From: Thiosocius sp963736445
GTDB lineage: Bacteria; Pseudomonadota; Gammaproteobacteria; Chromatiales; Chromatiaceae
NCBI GenBank assembly: GCA_963736445.1
Contig: CAVTOY010000004.1
Location: 1-64,000 of the forward strand
Length of the DNA stretch: 64,000 bases
Direction of reading: 5' to 3'
A program made the translations under genes and the position numbers. The notes under the pieces are model-generated. The model made no database searches. It was given only the letters and a program-made list of their open reading frames with translations, and had not been told where the DNA came from. Numbering within the stretch: the stretch's first letter is position 1; the number at the start of each line of letters is the position of its first letter. This document shows positions 9,259 to 23,187 of the stretch, in pieces.

Positions 9259-12078
9259 GTGAGCGACTTATTCATCAACGCCTGCGTAAAGCATGACAAG
9301 GCCCTGCGCGCCCGGGTGAAACTGCTCGGCCAGCTGCTCGGCGACGTCATCAGCAGTCAGGCCGGCAGTGATATCCTGCGCACCGTCGAGCGCCTGCGGA
9401 AGGGTTTCCTTCAGCTGCGCGAGCACCCCGATCCGGAGCGCCTCGCACGGCTGAAGAATGTCATCGCCAAGCTGTCGCCCGATGCGCTGCGTCCGGTGAT
9501 TCGGGCCTTCAGTGTCTACTTCCAGCTAGTCAACACCGCCGAGGAGAGCTTCCAGCATCGCCAGCGCCGGCGCATCGCGGCCAAGGGCGGCGTGCTGTGG
9601 AAGGGTTCATTCGACGCCTGCCTGCGCGACCTGCGTGACATGGGCGTCGATCCGGACGAGCTGCAGGATCTGTTCGAAGAGATACGCTACATGCCGGTGT
9701 TCACCGCGCACCCGACCGAATCGAAGCGACGCTCGATCATGCTGCAGATACGCCGCATCTTCGAGAGCAACGAGGCCCTGGATGCACCACGGACCTCGAT
9801 CGACCACACAGAGACCCACACGCGCGATCTGCGGACCCATATCCAGACACTCTGGAAGACCGATGAGGTGCGACCCTCAAGACCGGATGTCAGACACGAG
9901 ATCCGCATGGGGATATACCACTTCCAAGAGGCCTTGTTCGACGCCATCCCCGTGGTCTATCGACGACTGGACGCGGCCATTCGGCGCGCCTATCGGGACC
10001 ACCCAAACTTCCATGGCGTCGACGTACCCTCGATGATCCGTTTCGGCAGCTGGATCGGCGGCGACCGCGACGGCAACCCGAATGTCACCGCGGAGATCAC
10101 GCGCGAGGCCATCCTCACACAGCATGAGACCATACTGACGGCCTATCTACGGCGCGTCGAGAAACTGATCGGGATCCTGACGCAGTCTATAGATTTCTGT
10201 TCGCCCTCACCGGCCTTCCTGACCAGCCTGCGGGACGACGATGCCTACCGTGAATCGTTCGATAAGGAATGGCCGGCGCGCTTTGATGCAGAGCCCTATC
10301 GCCGGAAGCTGTACGTCATCGCACTGCGCCTGCGCCAGCTGGAGCGACGTGGACGGGCCTGGGTGGAGGGCCGGCCGTGGAACCCGGAAGTCGTGGGTTA
10401 TGCGGACGAGCTTGCCCTCGTGCGCGATCTGGAACTGATCCGCGACTCCCTGATCAGCCATGGCGACGCCGATACCGCGAATGCTGAATTGATGGACCTG
10501 ATCCGCCTGGTGCGCACCTTCGGCTTCTACCTCGCGCGGCTGGACATCCGCCAGGAGTCGACCGTGCACACCGAGGCGGTCGCCGACGTGCTCGCACGGC
10601 TCGGCATCGAGAGCGACTATGCATCGCTCGACGAGCCCCGACGGCTGCAGCTGCTCGGCGAACTAATCGACAAACCGCCGCTCGTCGGCGACCGCACCAC
10701 CTTGTCCGAGATGACCCAAGAGGTGCTGCGCGTATTCGACGTGATCGAGGAAATGCAGCGCGTGATCAGTCCGCGGGTCATCGGTCGCTACGTCATCTCC
10801 ATGGCGCATCGAGCCTCGGACGTGCTGCACGTGATGTTCCTTGCCAGCCTGACCGGCCTCGCCGGTCGTCAATCCGACAGTTTCATCTGCCGGATCGGCG
10901 CCTCACCGCTGTTCGAGACCATTCACGACCTTTCACGCATCGAACCCGTGATCTCCGAGCTGCTCGATCACAGTGTCTACCAACGTCTGTTGCAGACCTA
11001 CGGCGGCCTGCAGGAGGTCATGCTCGGCTACTCGGATTCGGCCAAGGACGGCGGTATCGTGGCCTCCGCATGGCTGCTTTACCGGGCACAGCAGCGCGTG
11101 ATCGCGCTCGGCAAGTCGCACGGCTTCCGTATTCGCCTGTTCCACGGGCGCGGCGGTACGATCGGGCGCGGCGGCGGCCCGACCCACGACGCCATTCGTG
11201 CGCAACCAGCGGGCACCCTGCTGGGCCAGATCAAGTTCACCGAGCAGGGCGAGGTGCTGTCCTATAAATACAGCAACCGCGAGACCGCGATCTATGAGCT
11301 GACCATGGGGCTGACCGGTGTGCTCAGTGCCAGTACCGGGCTGATTCGCCAGATCGCGCCGGATGAGGCGAGCTTCCACACCAGCATGCAGCTGCTGGCC
11401 GATCGAGGTGAATCCGCCTACCGCAAGCTCTCGGAGCAGACACCGGGCTTTCTCGACTATTTTTACGAGGCGACGCCGGTATCCGAGATCGGGATGCTCA
11501 ACATCGGCTCACGACCTTCACATCGTGCCAAGGGCGACCGCTCGAAATCCTCGGTGCGGGCCATCGCCTGGGTGTTCGGATGGGCGCAGGCACGCCAGAC
11601 CCTTCCCGCCTGGTATGGCCTGGGCACTGCGTTGGAACACTGTTGTCAGGGCGAGAAAAAACGCCTCAAGGTACTGCGTGAAATGTACCGGGAATGGCCC
11701 TTCTTCCGTGCCCTGCTCAGTAACACCCAGATGGCCCTGTTCAAATCACGCATGGACATCGCGCGGGAATACGCAGCGCTGTGCAGCGATACACAGACCC
11801 GCGATTCCGTGTTCGGGCTGATCGAGGCCGAGTACTGGCGCACCACAAGCTGGATCCAAAAGGTGGCGGAGATCGACGAACTGCTGGACGACAACCCCCT
11901 GTTGAAGTTGTCGTTGACCCGCCGCGACCCCTACCTGGACCCGTTGAACCACATCCAGCTCGAGCTGCTGCAGCGCTTCCGGCATCCAGGGTCACGCGAC
12001 ACCGATCGCGAGGCCAATCTGGATCCGCTGCTGCGATCGATCAATGCAATCGCCGGCGGGATGCGCAATACGGGGTGA
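9259..12078 (+). CDS. ppc: Phosphoenolpyruvate carboxylase
   Basis: Ppc fixes bicarbonate onto phosphoenolpyruvate to give oxaloacetate. The 939-residue protein starts at GTG 9259. The catalytic His is in FTAHPTESKRRS (His151), and the glycine-rich PEP/bicarbonate loop reads LFHGRGGTIGRGGGPTH. The C-terminus ends NAIAGGMRNTG, as expected for the conserved enzyme terminus that sits in the active or regulatory site. It is convergent with panC. Together with DabAB and the aspartate aminotransferase in this window it fits active C4 carboxylation in an autotroph. Confidence 0.98.
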   Translation: MSDLFINACVKHDKALRARVKLLGQLLGDVISSQAGSDILRTVERLRKGFLQLREHPDPERLARLKNVIAKLSPDALRPVIRAFSVYFQLVNTAEESFQHRQRRRIAAKGGVLWKGSFDACLRDLRDMGVDPDELQDLFEEIRYMPVFTAHPTESKRRSIMLQIRRIFESNEALDAPRTSIDHTETHTRDLRTHIQTLWKTDEVRPSRPDVRHEIRMGIYHFQEALFDAIPVVYRRLDAAIRRAYRDHPNFHGVDVPSMIRFGSWIGGDRDGNPNVTAEITREAILTQHETILTAYLRRVEKLIGILTQSIDFCSPSPAFLTSLRDDDAYRESFDKEWPARFDAEPYRRKLYVIALRLRQLERRGRAWVEGRPWNPEVVGYADELALVRDLELIRDSLISHGDADTANAELMDLIRLVRTFGFYLARLDIRQESTVHTEAVADVLARLGIESDYASLDEPRRLQLLGELIDKPPLVGDRTTLSEMTQEVLRVFDVIEEMQRVISPRVIGRYVISMAHRASDVLHVMFLASLTGLAGRQSDSFICRIGASPLFETIHDLSRIEPVISELLDHSVYQRLLQTYGGLQEVMLGYSDSAKDGGIVASAWLLYRAQQRVIALGKSHGFRIRLFHGRGGTIGRGGGPTHDAIRAQPAGTLLGQIKFTEQGEVLSYKYSNRETAIYELTMGLTGVLSASTGLIRQIAPDEASFHTSMQLLADRGESAYRKLSEQTPGFLDYFYEATPVSEIGMLNIGSRPSHRAKGDRSKSSVRAIAWVFGWAQARQTLPAWYGLGTALEHCCQGEKKRLKVLREMYREWPFFRALLSNTQMALFKSRMDIAREYAALCSDTQTRDSVFGLIEAEYWRTTSWIQKVAEIDELLDDNPLLKLSLTRRDPYLDPLNHIQLELLQRFRHPGSRDTDREANLDPLLRSINAIAGGMRNTG

Positions 12079-12088
12079 CTGATGCGGG

Positions 12089-12934
12089 CTAGCGAGCGAT
12101 CTCGATGTTGTCGATGAGGCGCGTCTTGCCGAGGAATGCGGCCGCCAACACCACCAGGTCTTTTTCCCCTGCAGCGGGTTCTGCGAGGTCGGCGGCGCGA
12201 CGAATCGCGATGTAATCGGTGCGAAAACCACTGTCCTCCAGTTCCAGCGCGGCCCGTGCCTGCAGGCCCGCCAAGTCATCGCTGCCACCGCGCAACTGCG
12301 CCGCCATGCCGTTCAATACCCGATTCAGAATCGGTGCCGTCGCGCGTTCGACCTTGCTGAGGTAACCATTGCGGGAACTCATCGCCAGACCGTCCGGCTC
12401 ACGCGCCGTTGCAGCACCCTCGATCCTCACCGGCATGGCCAGATCCTCGACCATGCGCCGAATCACCACCAGCTGCTGAAAGTCTTTGTTGCCGAACACT
12501 GCGATATCCGGCTGCACCATGTTGAAGAGTTTACATACCACAGTGGCGACACCGATAAAGTGGCCTGGCCGGCAGGCGCCGCACAATATCCCAGACAGAC
12601 CGGGCACCTCGACGCGCGTCTGCTCCGCCTGCGGCTTTGGGTACATGACCCCGACACCCGGCGCGAACAACAGATCAACGCCCTCTTTCTCGAGCATGTC
12701 GGAATCGCGCCGCAGCGTGCGCGGATAGCTATCGAAGTCTTCACCGGCGCCAAACTGCAGCGGGTTGACGAAGATACTCACCACCACCCGGTCGGCCAGC
12801 TGGTGGGCGACCTGGACCAGCGACAAATGGCCGGGGTGCAGATTACCCATGGTCGGCACGAAGGCTACATTGCCGCCGCGTCGCCAGCTCTCCACCTGGG
12901 CACGCAGTGGGCCGACCTCGTTGACGGTGATCAC
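12089..12934 (-). CDS. panC: Pantothenate synthetase (pantoate--beta-alanine ligase)
   Basis: This 281-residue enzyme joins pantoate and beta-alanine using ATP, the last step of vitamin B5 synthesis. The N-terminus carries the ATP-binding signature FVPTMGNLHPGHLSLV (HxGH-like), followed by FVNPLQFGAGEDFDSYPRT and later FGNKDFQQL and SSRNGYLS. It overlaps panB by four bases (ATGA-type), so the two are translationally coupled. Confidence 0.97.
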   Translation of the reverse strand: MITVNEVGPLRAQVESWRRGGNVAFVPTMGNLHPGHLSLVQVAHQLADRVVVSIFVNPLQFGAGEDFDSYPRTLRRDSDMLEKEGVDLLFAPGVGVMYPKPQAEQTRVEVPGLSGILCGACRPGHFIGVATVVCKLFNMVQPDIAVFGNKDFQQLVVIRRMVEDLAMPVRIEGAATAREPDGLAMSSRNGYLSKVERATAPILNRVLNGMAAQLRGGSDDLAGLQARAALELEDSGFRTDYIAIRRAADLAEPAAGEKDLVVLAAAFLGKTRLIDNIEIAR

Positions 12935-13728
12935 GCCAGGTGATGCTCGCTGGCCGGGAAGGTGCCTTCCTTGACCGCCTTAACATAGGCGGCCAGCGCG
13001 CCCGGCACGCTGCCCGTATCGGCGAGGAAGTCATGCACGAAGCTCGGCGTCCCCTGCGGCGTAATGCCGAGCATGTCGTACAAGACCAGGACCTGCCCGT
13101 CGGTCTCGGCCCCGGCACCGATACCGATGACCGGAATATCCAGCGCCCGCGTGATCTCCTCGGCCAGCACCGCCGGCACACACTCCAGCACCAGCATCTG
13201 GGCCCCTGCCTCGCGCAGCGCGACGGCGTCGTTGAGAATACGTTCGCCGGCGTGCTCTTCGCGACCCTGGACCCGGTAGCCACCCAGCTGATGAATCGAT
13301 TGCGGCAACAGCCCGAGATGGCCGCACACCGGCACGGCGCGGGCGGTCAAGTGATGGACGGTATCGATCTGCGGCGCGCCGCCTTCGATCTTGACCATGT
13401 GCGCACCGCCCTCCTTCATCAGGCGGCCGGCCGTGTTCAATGCCTGCTCGGGCGTGCCGTGGCTCATGAAGGGCATGTCGGCGATGACCATGGCATGCCG
13501 ACTCACGCGCATCACATTGGCGGTGTGATACACCATGTCGTCGACCGTCACCGGCAGCGTGCTCTCATGGCCCTGTACGACCATCCCCAGCGAATCGCCG
13601 ACCAGGATTACATCCATGCCGGCCTGCTCGATCTGTTGGGTAAAACTGGCGTCATAGCTTGTCATGACGGCAATTTTCTCACCCGCGGCCTTCATACGGT
13701 TGAGGGTGCTGATTGTGATCTTGCTCAC
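12931..13728 (-). CDS. panB: 3-methyl-2-oxobutanoate hydroxymethyltransferase
   Basis: PanB makes ketopantoate from alpha-ketoisovalerate and methylene-tetrahydrofolate. The 265-residue protein starts with GTG at 13728, with AGGAGG five bases upstream. The metal and substrate-binding signatures VGDSLGMVVQGHESTLPV and VKIEGGAPQ are present, as is GHLGLLPQS. It is the first gene of a panB-panC pair. The folate enzyme gene folK lies just upstream on the same strand, and panB needs folate. Confidence 0.97.
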   Translation of the reverse strand: MSKITISTLNRMKAAGEKIAVMTSYDASFTQQIEQAGMDVILVGDSLGMVVQGHESTLPVTVDDMVYHTANVMRVSRHAMVIADMPFMSHGTPEQALNTAGRLMKEGGAHMVKIEGGAPQIDTVHHLTARAVPVCGHLGLLPQSIHQLGGYRVQGREEHAGERILNDAVALREAGAQMLVLECVPAVLAEEITRALDIPVIGIGAGAETDGQVLVLYDMLGITPQGTPSFVHDFLADTGSVPGALAAYVKAVKEGTFPASEHHLA

Positions 13729-13839
13729 CTGTCCTCCTGTCGAACCGCCTGCTGTTGTTTGTCACGCCAGGTCAGTTTATCGCCAGCGGTGACGGGTTGA
13801 AATAGTGTCTATCTAAGGGTGTCAGTCACTCTCAGGGTG

Positions 13840-14346
13840 TCAGTCACTATCGGCGGACGCCACCGGCCGCAGAGCCCGTTGCGCGGCACTGTCGACATAA
13901 TCGGCCAGCGGTCCCAGACCGGGCAGGTACAGATCGGGCGCGAGGTCGAAAAGCGGCACCCGGACGAAGTCACGTCGATGCAGCTCCGGGTGAGGCACGC
14001 GCAGGCGCGGTGTTGCAATCTGCTGTTCGCCGTACAGGAGCAGATCCAGATCCAGCGTTCGCGGACCCCAGCGTTCATTGCGCTGCCGGCCATGCCGCTG
14101 CTCGATATCGTGCAACCCGGCGAGCAGCGCATCCGGACCCAGGGTCGTATGCAGCATCGCGACGGCATTGACATAGGGCGGCTGACCGGCCGGCCCGAGC
14201 GGCGCCGAGTGGTACAAACGCGATTGGCGGATCCGCTGGGTGTGCGGCAGCTCGTCCAGTTCGCGCATCGCCTCGCGCACCTGTGCAATCGGTTCGCCCA
14301 GATTACTGCCCAGACCGACGAAGGCAGTCACCCCGGCGGCGTTCAT
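13840..14346 (-). CDS. folK: 6-hydroxymethyl-7,8-dihydropterin pyrophosphokinase
   Basis: FolK transfers pyrophosphate from ATP to hydroxymethyl-dihydropterin in folate synthesis. With the ATG at 14346 the protein is 168 residues, the family norm; the longer frame upstream is a shadow of pcnB. Signatures: VGLGSNLGEP at the N-terminus and GPRTLDLDLLLYG, which binds metal and ATP. The start overlaps the pcnB stop (ATGA), the classic pcnB-folK arrangement of gammaproteobacteria. Confidence 0.96.
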   Translation of the reverse strand: MNAAGVTAFVGLGSNLGEPIAQVREAMRELDELPHTQRIRQSRLYHSAPLGPAGQPPYVNAVAMLHTTLGPDALLAGLHDIEQRHGRQRNERWGPRTLDLDLLLYGEQQIATPRLRVPHPELHRRDFVRVPLFDLAPDLYLPGLGPLADYVDSAAQRALRPVASADSD

Positions 14347-15644
14347 TCCTGTGCGGCAGGCGCCGGCTTGCGGCGCCGACGACGCCCCCCACGACGCGAG
14401 CGCCTGACCTGGGTCTCCGGCAAGGCGACCGCAGGCGTCTCGCCTACCTCGGCCTGGAAAGCAGTCCACCATTCCGCCAGCCCTGGATCGACCTCGCCCG
14501 CCGCCGCCCGCAGCAGCAGAAAATCGTAGGCGGCGCGAAATCTCGGATGCGCCAGCAGGCGTCTTGGACGTTTCCCCCGGGTATTCGACAAGCGGGCCTG
14601 CAGGGTCCAGATCTCTTGCATCGGCGTGCTGAAACGCCGTGGCAGCGACACCCGGTCCAGCTGCAGTGCGATCACCTCGGCCGCGCCCTGCTGAATGGCC
14701 TGATAAGGCAGCATCCCATCCGATTCAAGGCGCTCGGCGATCTGTCTGACCGGCTCCCAAAGCAGCACCGCAAACAGGAATGCAGGGGTAACCGGCTTTT
14801 CTTCGCGGATCCGGTTATCGGTATTCTCCAGCCCGCGCAACACCAGCGTCAGCGGAAACTCATGATCGAGTTCACTGAGGCAGCGCTCGGTCTGCGGGAA
14901 CAGCTGCGCAAACAGACCGTACTGGCGCATTTTTTCGAAACTGCCGACCGCGGTGCCGCCGAGGAACAGCTTGAGCACCTCTTCGAACAGCCGCGCCGGC
15001 GGGACGTCGGCAAGCAATGACGCCAGATCGCCGATCGGCGCCTCGGTCTCCGCCGCTACCCGAAATCCCAGCTTGGCAGCGAAGCGCACCGCGCGCAGCA
15101 TGCGCACCGGGTCTTCCCGATAGCGTGTCTCCGGATCGCCGAGAAGACGCAGCACCCCCTGCCGCAAGTCCTCGACACCGCCGGCATAGTCGATGATCGA
15201 GAAATCCGCGACGTTGTAGTACAGCGCATTGACCGTAAAATCGCGTCGCAGCGCATCCTGCTCGATATTGCCGTAGATATTGTCGCGCAGCAGCCGGCCC
15301 TCATCGGTCTGATGGTCGTTCGTCTCCTCTGCATTCTGACCGGCCCTGAACGTCGCCACCTCGATGATCTCCCGGCCGAAATGCACATGCGCCAGGCGGA
15401 AACGCCGACCGATCAGACGGCAGTTGCGGAACACCTCGCGCACGTCCTCGGGTCTCGCATCGGTCGCAACATCGAAGTCCTTGGGCTCGCGCCCGAGCAG
15501 CAGATCGCGCACGCCGCCGCCAACCAGGTGGGCCTGGTAACCGGCGGCGTTCAGCCGGTACAGCACCTTCACCGCATTCGGCGAGATATTGGCGCGCGAG
15601 AGCGTATGCTGATCGCGGGAGATTACGACGGGATCTGCCGGCAT
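14343..15644 (-). CDS. pcnB: Poly(A) polymerase I
   Basis: PcnB adds 3' poly(A) tails that promote RNA decay. From the ATG at 15644 it is 433 residues. The nucleotidyltransferase signature LVGGGVRDLLLGREPKDFDV is near the N-terminus with the two catalytic Asp. An RNA-binding middle and a basic tail (RRSRRGGRRRRRKP) follow. The frame stays open ~24 codons further upstream, but that segment does not resemble PcnB. It is coupled to folK. Confidence 0.94.
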   Translation of the reverse strand: MPADPVVISRDQHTLSRANISPNAVKVLYRLNAAGYQAHLVGGGVRDLLLGREPKDFDVATDARPEDVREVFRNCRLIGRRFRLAHVHFGREIIEVATFRAGQNAEETNDHQTDEGRLLRDNIYGNIEQDALRRDFTVNALYYNVADFSIIDYAGGVEDLRQGVLRLLGDPETRYREDPVRMLRAVRFAAKLGFRVAAETEAPIGDLASLLADVPPARLFEEVLKLFLGGTAVGSFEKMRQYGLFAQLFPQTERCLSELDHEFPLTLVLRGLENTDNRIREEKPVTPAFLFAVLLWEPVRQIAERLESDGMLPYQAIQQGAAEVIALQLDRVSLPRRFSTPMQEIWTLQARLSNTRGKRPRRLLAHPRFRAAYDFLLLRAAAGEVDPGLAEWWTAFQAEVGETPAVALPETQVRRSRRGGRRRRRKPAPAAQE

Positions 15645-16037
15645 CAATCGGCGCCCTTCGCGGCCAGCTGCTCGGTGATGGTCAGACCACCATGGCGGAC
15701 GCCGGCGAAATGCCAAGGCGGCATTGGCCCATTCCAGCTTGGGATCGAGGTAGGCAGATAGCGCGGCATGTCGCTGTATCGCGAGGATGACAAGGGGATC
15801 GGACTACAAATGGGCGGTTACCGGTTGGCGATTAAAATCTAGTCACTGCGAATCATACACTGCGCGCCCACGACAATCAGCGCCCGGCGCACAACATGCC
15901 CTGAGTGCTCACCCAACCCCCCGCATCACTCGCCGACTCCGCTCCCTTTTCGGCGCGGGCCGGCGACGGTCCCGGCGCTCCGCGTATGGCGGTATACTTT
16001 GCGGCCTCTGAGCAGCACTTGGCCGGACCCCGCCCTG
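15645..16037. other. Intergenic stretch between pcnB and valS, possible remnant ORF
   Basis: About 390 bases without a confident gene. On the minus strand, frames between about 15660 and 15790 read like the end of a protein split over two frames (DPLVILAIQRHAALSAYLD, then AGVRHGGLTITEQLAAKG). This may be the decayed or frameshifted C-terminus of an unknown gene. A TATACT (15993-15998) lies 40 bases before the valS ATG and could be its -10 element, but I see no convincing -35. Confidence 0.35.
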
Positions 16038-18875
<2,838 letters not shown>

Positions 18876-18886
18876 CGCCGACCCGC

Positions 18887-18931
18887 ATAGTGCACGAAGG
18901 CGGATCGGCTATACGGAGGCTGGGCAGTTCA
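18887..18931 (+). repeat. Degenerate REP-like repeat, family A
   Basis: CCCGCATAGTGCACGA is followed by GGATCGG and GGAGGCTGGGC. This matches the order of words in the clearer copy at 58851-58898 with several substitutions. It sits between the convergent valS and uvrB. Confidence 0.4.
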
Positions 18932-18942
18932 AGGCCTCTAAT

Positions 18943-20955
<2,013 letters not shown>

Positions 20956-21048
20956 AAAGAGGATGATCGAATGATGAGTCAATCCGCTATGATACCAACC
21001 TGTCGGACCGCCCAAGGTCCAGAACACTGAGATCCAGTCAGCAAGCCC

Positions 21049-22240
21049 ATGAGCATCAAGCTTTCCAGCCGCGTTCAGGCGGTCAAGCCCTCCCCGACTC
21101 TGGCCATCACCGCCCGCGCCGCGGCGCTGCGTGCCGAAGGCAAAGACGTGATCGGCCTGGGTGCCGGCGAGCCGGACTTCGATACCCCGGAGCACATCAA
21201 GGAGGCCGCGCGCAAGGCGATCGCCGACGGCAAGACCAAATACACGCCGGTGGACGGCACGCCCAGCCTGAAACAGGCGATCATCGACAAGTTCCAGCGC
21301 GACAACGGCTTGGACTATGCGGCCGACCAGATCCTGGTGTCGTGCGGCGGCAAACAGAGCTTCTACAACCTGGCGCAGGCGCATGCTCGACCCCGGCGAC
21401 GAGGTCATCATCCCGGCGCCGTACTGGGTGTCGTACCCGGACATGTCGATCCTTGGCCGGCGGCGTACCGGTGCTGGTGCATGCCGGTGCCGAGCAGCAG
21501 TTCAAGATCACGCCCGGCGCAGCTGCGCGGCGCGCTGACCGACAAGACCCGCCTGGTGGTGATCAACAGCCCGTCGAACCCGACCGGCATGGCCTACACG
21601 CCGACCGAGCTGGCCGCGCTGGGCGAGGTGCTGCGCGAATTCCCGCAGCGTGGTGATCGCGACCGACGACATGTACGAGCACATCCGCTGGAACAAGGAA
21701 GACCCGTTCGTGAACATCCTCAACGTCTGCCCCGACCTGGCCAACCGCACCCTGGTGCTGAACGGTGTCTCCAAGGCCTATTCGATGACCGGCTGGCGCA
21801 TCGGCTACGCCGGCGGCCCGGCCGAGGTCATCAAGGCGATGAAGAAGATCCAGTCGCAGAGCACATCGAATCCGACCTCGATCTCGCAGTACGCGGCCGA
21901 GGCGGCGCTGAACGGCCCGCAGGACTGCATCGACGAGATGCTGGTGCAGTTCAAGAAGCGGCACGACTACGTGGTCGATCGCCTGAACAGCATGCCCGGC
22001 ATCGACTGTCTGCCGACCGACGGCACCTTTTACGTGTTCCCGTCGGTGAAGGGCATGATCGACGCCATCGACGGCGTACACGACGACCTGCAACTCGCCG
22101 AGCACCTGATCGTCAACGCCGGCGTGGCACTGGTGCCCGGCACGGCGTTCGGCACGCCGGGCCATGTGCGCATCTCGATCGCGACCAGCATGGAAAACCT
22201 TGAGAATGCGCTGGACCGGATCGAAAAAGTCGTGACCTGA
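21049..22240 (+). pseudogene. aspC: Aspartate aminotransferase (class I), multiple frame changes
   Basis: A PLP-dependent transaminase of the bacterial aspartate aminotransferase Ib type, making aspartate from oxaloacetate (the Ppc product). The span fits 397 residues. Recognisable parts are GLGAGEPDFDTPEHIKEA, YTPVDGTPSLK, NSPSNPTGMAY, the PLP-lysine region NGVSKAYSMTGWRIGY, and PGTAFGTPGHVRIS. The frame changes four times, at about 21382, 21452-21460, 21516 and 21649. Removing one base at each restores a continuous conserved protein. This matches the insertion pattern in uvrB and fimT. Confidence 0.88.
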
Positions 22241-22322
22241 AGTCGATCGCGCGACTGCCGCGGCGCCAGCTCACCGGGCACCCAAGGATCGGATGACGCT
22301 AAACACAAGGAGGTGAATCGAC

Positions 22323-22977
22323 ATGGATGTCGAGAAAACACGCCGCGTCCCGCGCGCGGTCTCACCCTGATCGAACTGACTCACCACCCTGGCCGTCGCC
22401 GGCATCTCGCTGGCGATCCTGCTACCCAGCTGGGCGGCGCTCGCGCGAACGCTCACCAGATCACCAGCGACCGCCAACCAACTGCTGACCCATCTGCGCT
22501 ATGCGCGCAACGAGGCGGTCAAGCGCAATCATGTAGATCAGCCTGTGCCCCAGCGACGACGGCGCCAGCTGCTCCGGGGATCCGCAGGGGCTGGCAGCGC
22601 GGCTACCTGATATTCATCGACGACGACGGCGACCGCAAACGCAGCCGCGGACGAGGCCGTGCTGCGCGTCCAGGGGCCTCAGGCACCCGGCCTGCGCCTG
22701 TCACAGCACCGCGGGGCGGCCGGCGATCCGCTTTCGCGCCGATGGTGCCGCCTGGAGCACCAACACCACATTCAGCATCTGCCAGGTGAAGATGCCGAGA
22801 TCCACCGCGCCGTGGTGCTGTATGGCACGGTGGCCGCGCACCGCGTCGACCAACGGGCCCCGGCAACCGGCCGATCACCTGCACCTGAGCGGCGCCGGCG
22901 AGCCCGGCACGGTCGACTGGCGGGCAGACTGCAAATCTGTGCGACAGTGCTTGACCGAAACGCGGCGAAAACAGTAG
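22323..22977 (+). pseudogene. Type IV pilin-like (FimT/GspH) protein, multiple frame changes
   Basis: A strong ribosome site AAGGAGGTG (22306-22314) precedes ATGs at 22323 and 22327. After ~10 residues comes the prepilin cleavage/methylation motif RGLTLIEL and a hydrophobic helix (LAVAGISLAILLPSWAAL). Further on, LLTHLRYARNEAVKRNH, ISLCPSDDGASC, WQRGYLIFIDDDGDRK and FRADGAAWS match GspH/FimT pseudopilins. These blocks lie in different frames; single extra bases (e.g. about 22377, 22532 and 22591) explain most changes. The C-terminal end is uncertain. Confidence 0.75.
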
Positions 22978-22996
22978 AATTCGCGCTCGCAAATAA

Positions 22997-23071
22997 TCCC
23001 CTGTGGCGCAGCGGTAGCGCAGCGGACTGTTAATCCGTTGGTCGTAAGTTCGAATCTTACCGGGGGAGCCA
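22997..23071 (+). tRNA. tRNA-Asn (GTT anticodon)
   Basis: Folds as a complete cloverleaf. The acceptor TCCCCTG pairs with CGGGGGA, the D arm is GCGCAGCGGTAGCGC, and the anticodon loop CTGTTAA has GTT at 23029-23031. The T arm is GTAAG-TTCGAAT-CTTAC, and the encoded CCA ends at 23071. It is intact, unlike the interrupted genes immediately upstream. Confidence 0.97.
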
Positions 23072-23087
23072 TTCTAAGTAGTCGATT

Positions 23088-23118
23088 CCGCGAGGGCATG
23101 CTGCCCTACCCCTCGCGG
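23088..23118. repeat. Inverted repeat between tRNA-Asn and dabA
   Basis: CCGCGAGGG (23088-23096) pairs perfectly with CCCTCGCGG (23110-23118) across a 13-base loop. No T-run follows on either strand, so it is not a classical terminator. It lies 69 bases beyond the dabA stop. Confidence 0.5.
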
Positions 23119-23187
23119 GACTCGAACCCAAATAGCAACGAGATGCCAACCCGAAGCACGGTGGCGTCCCGCGCCTCGCGCCATGGC

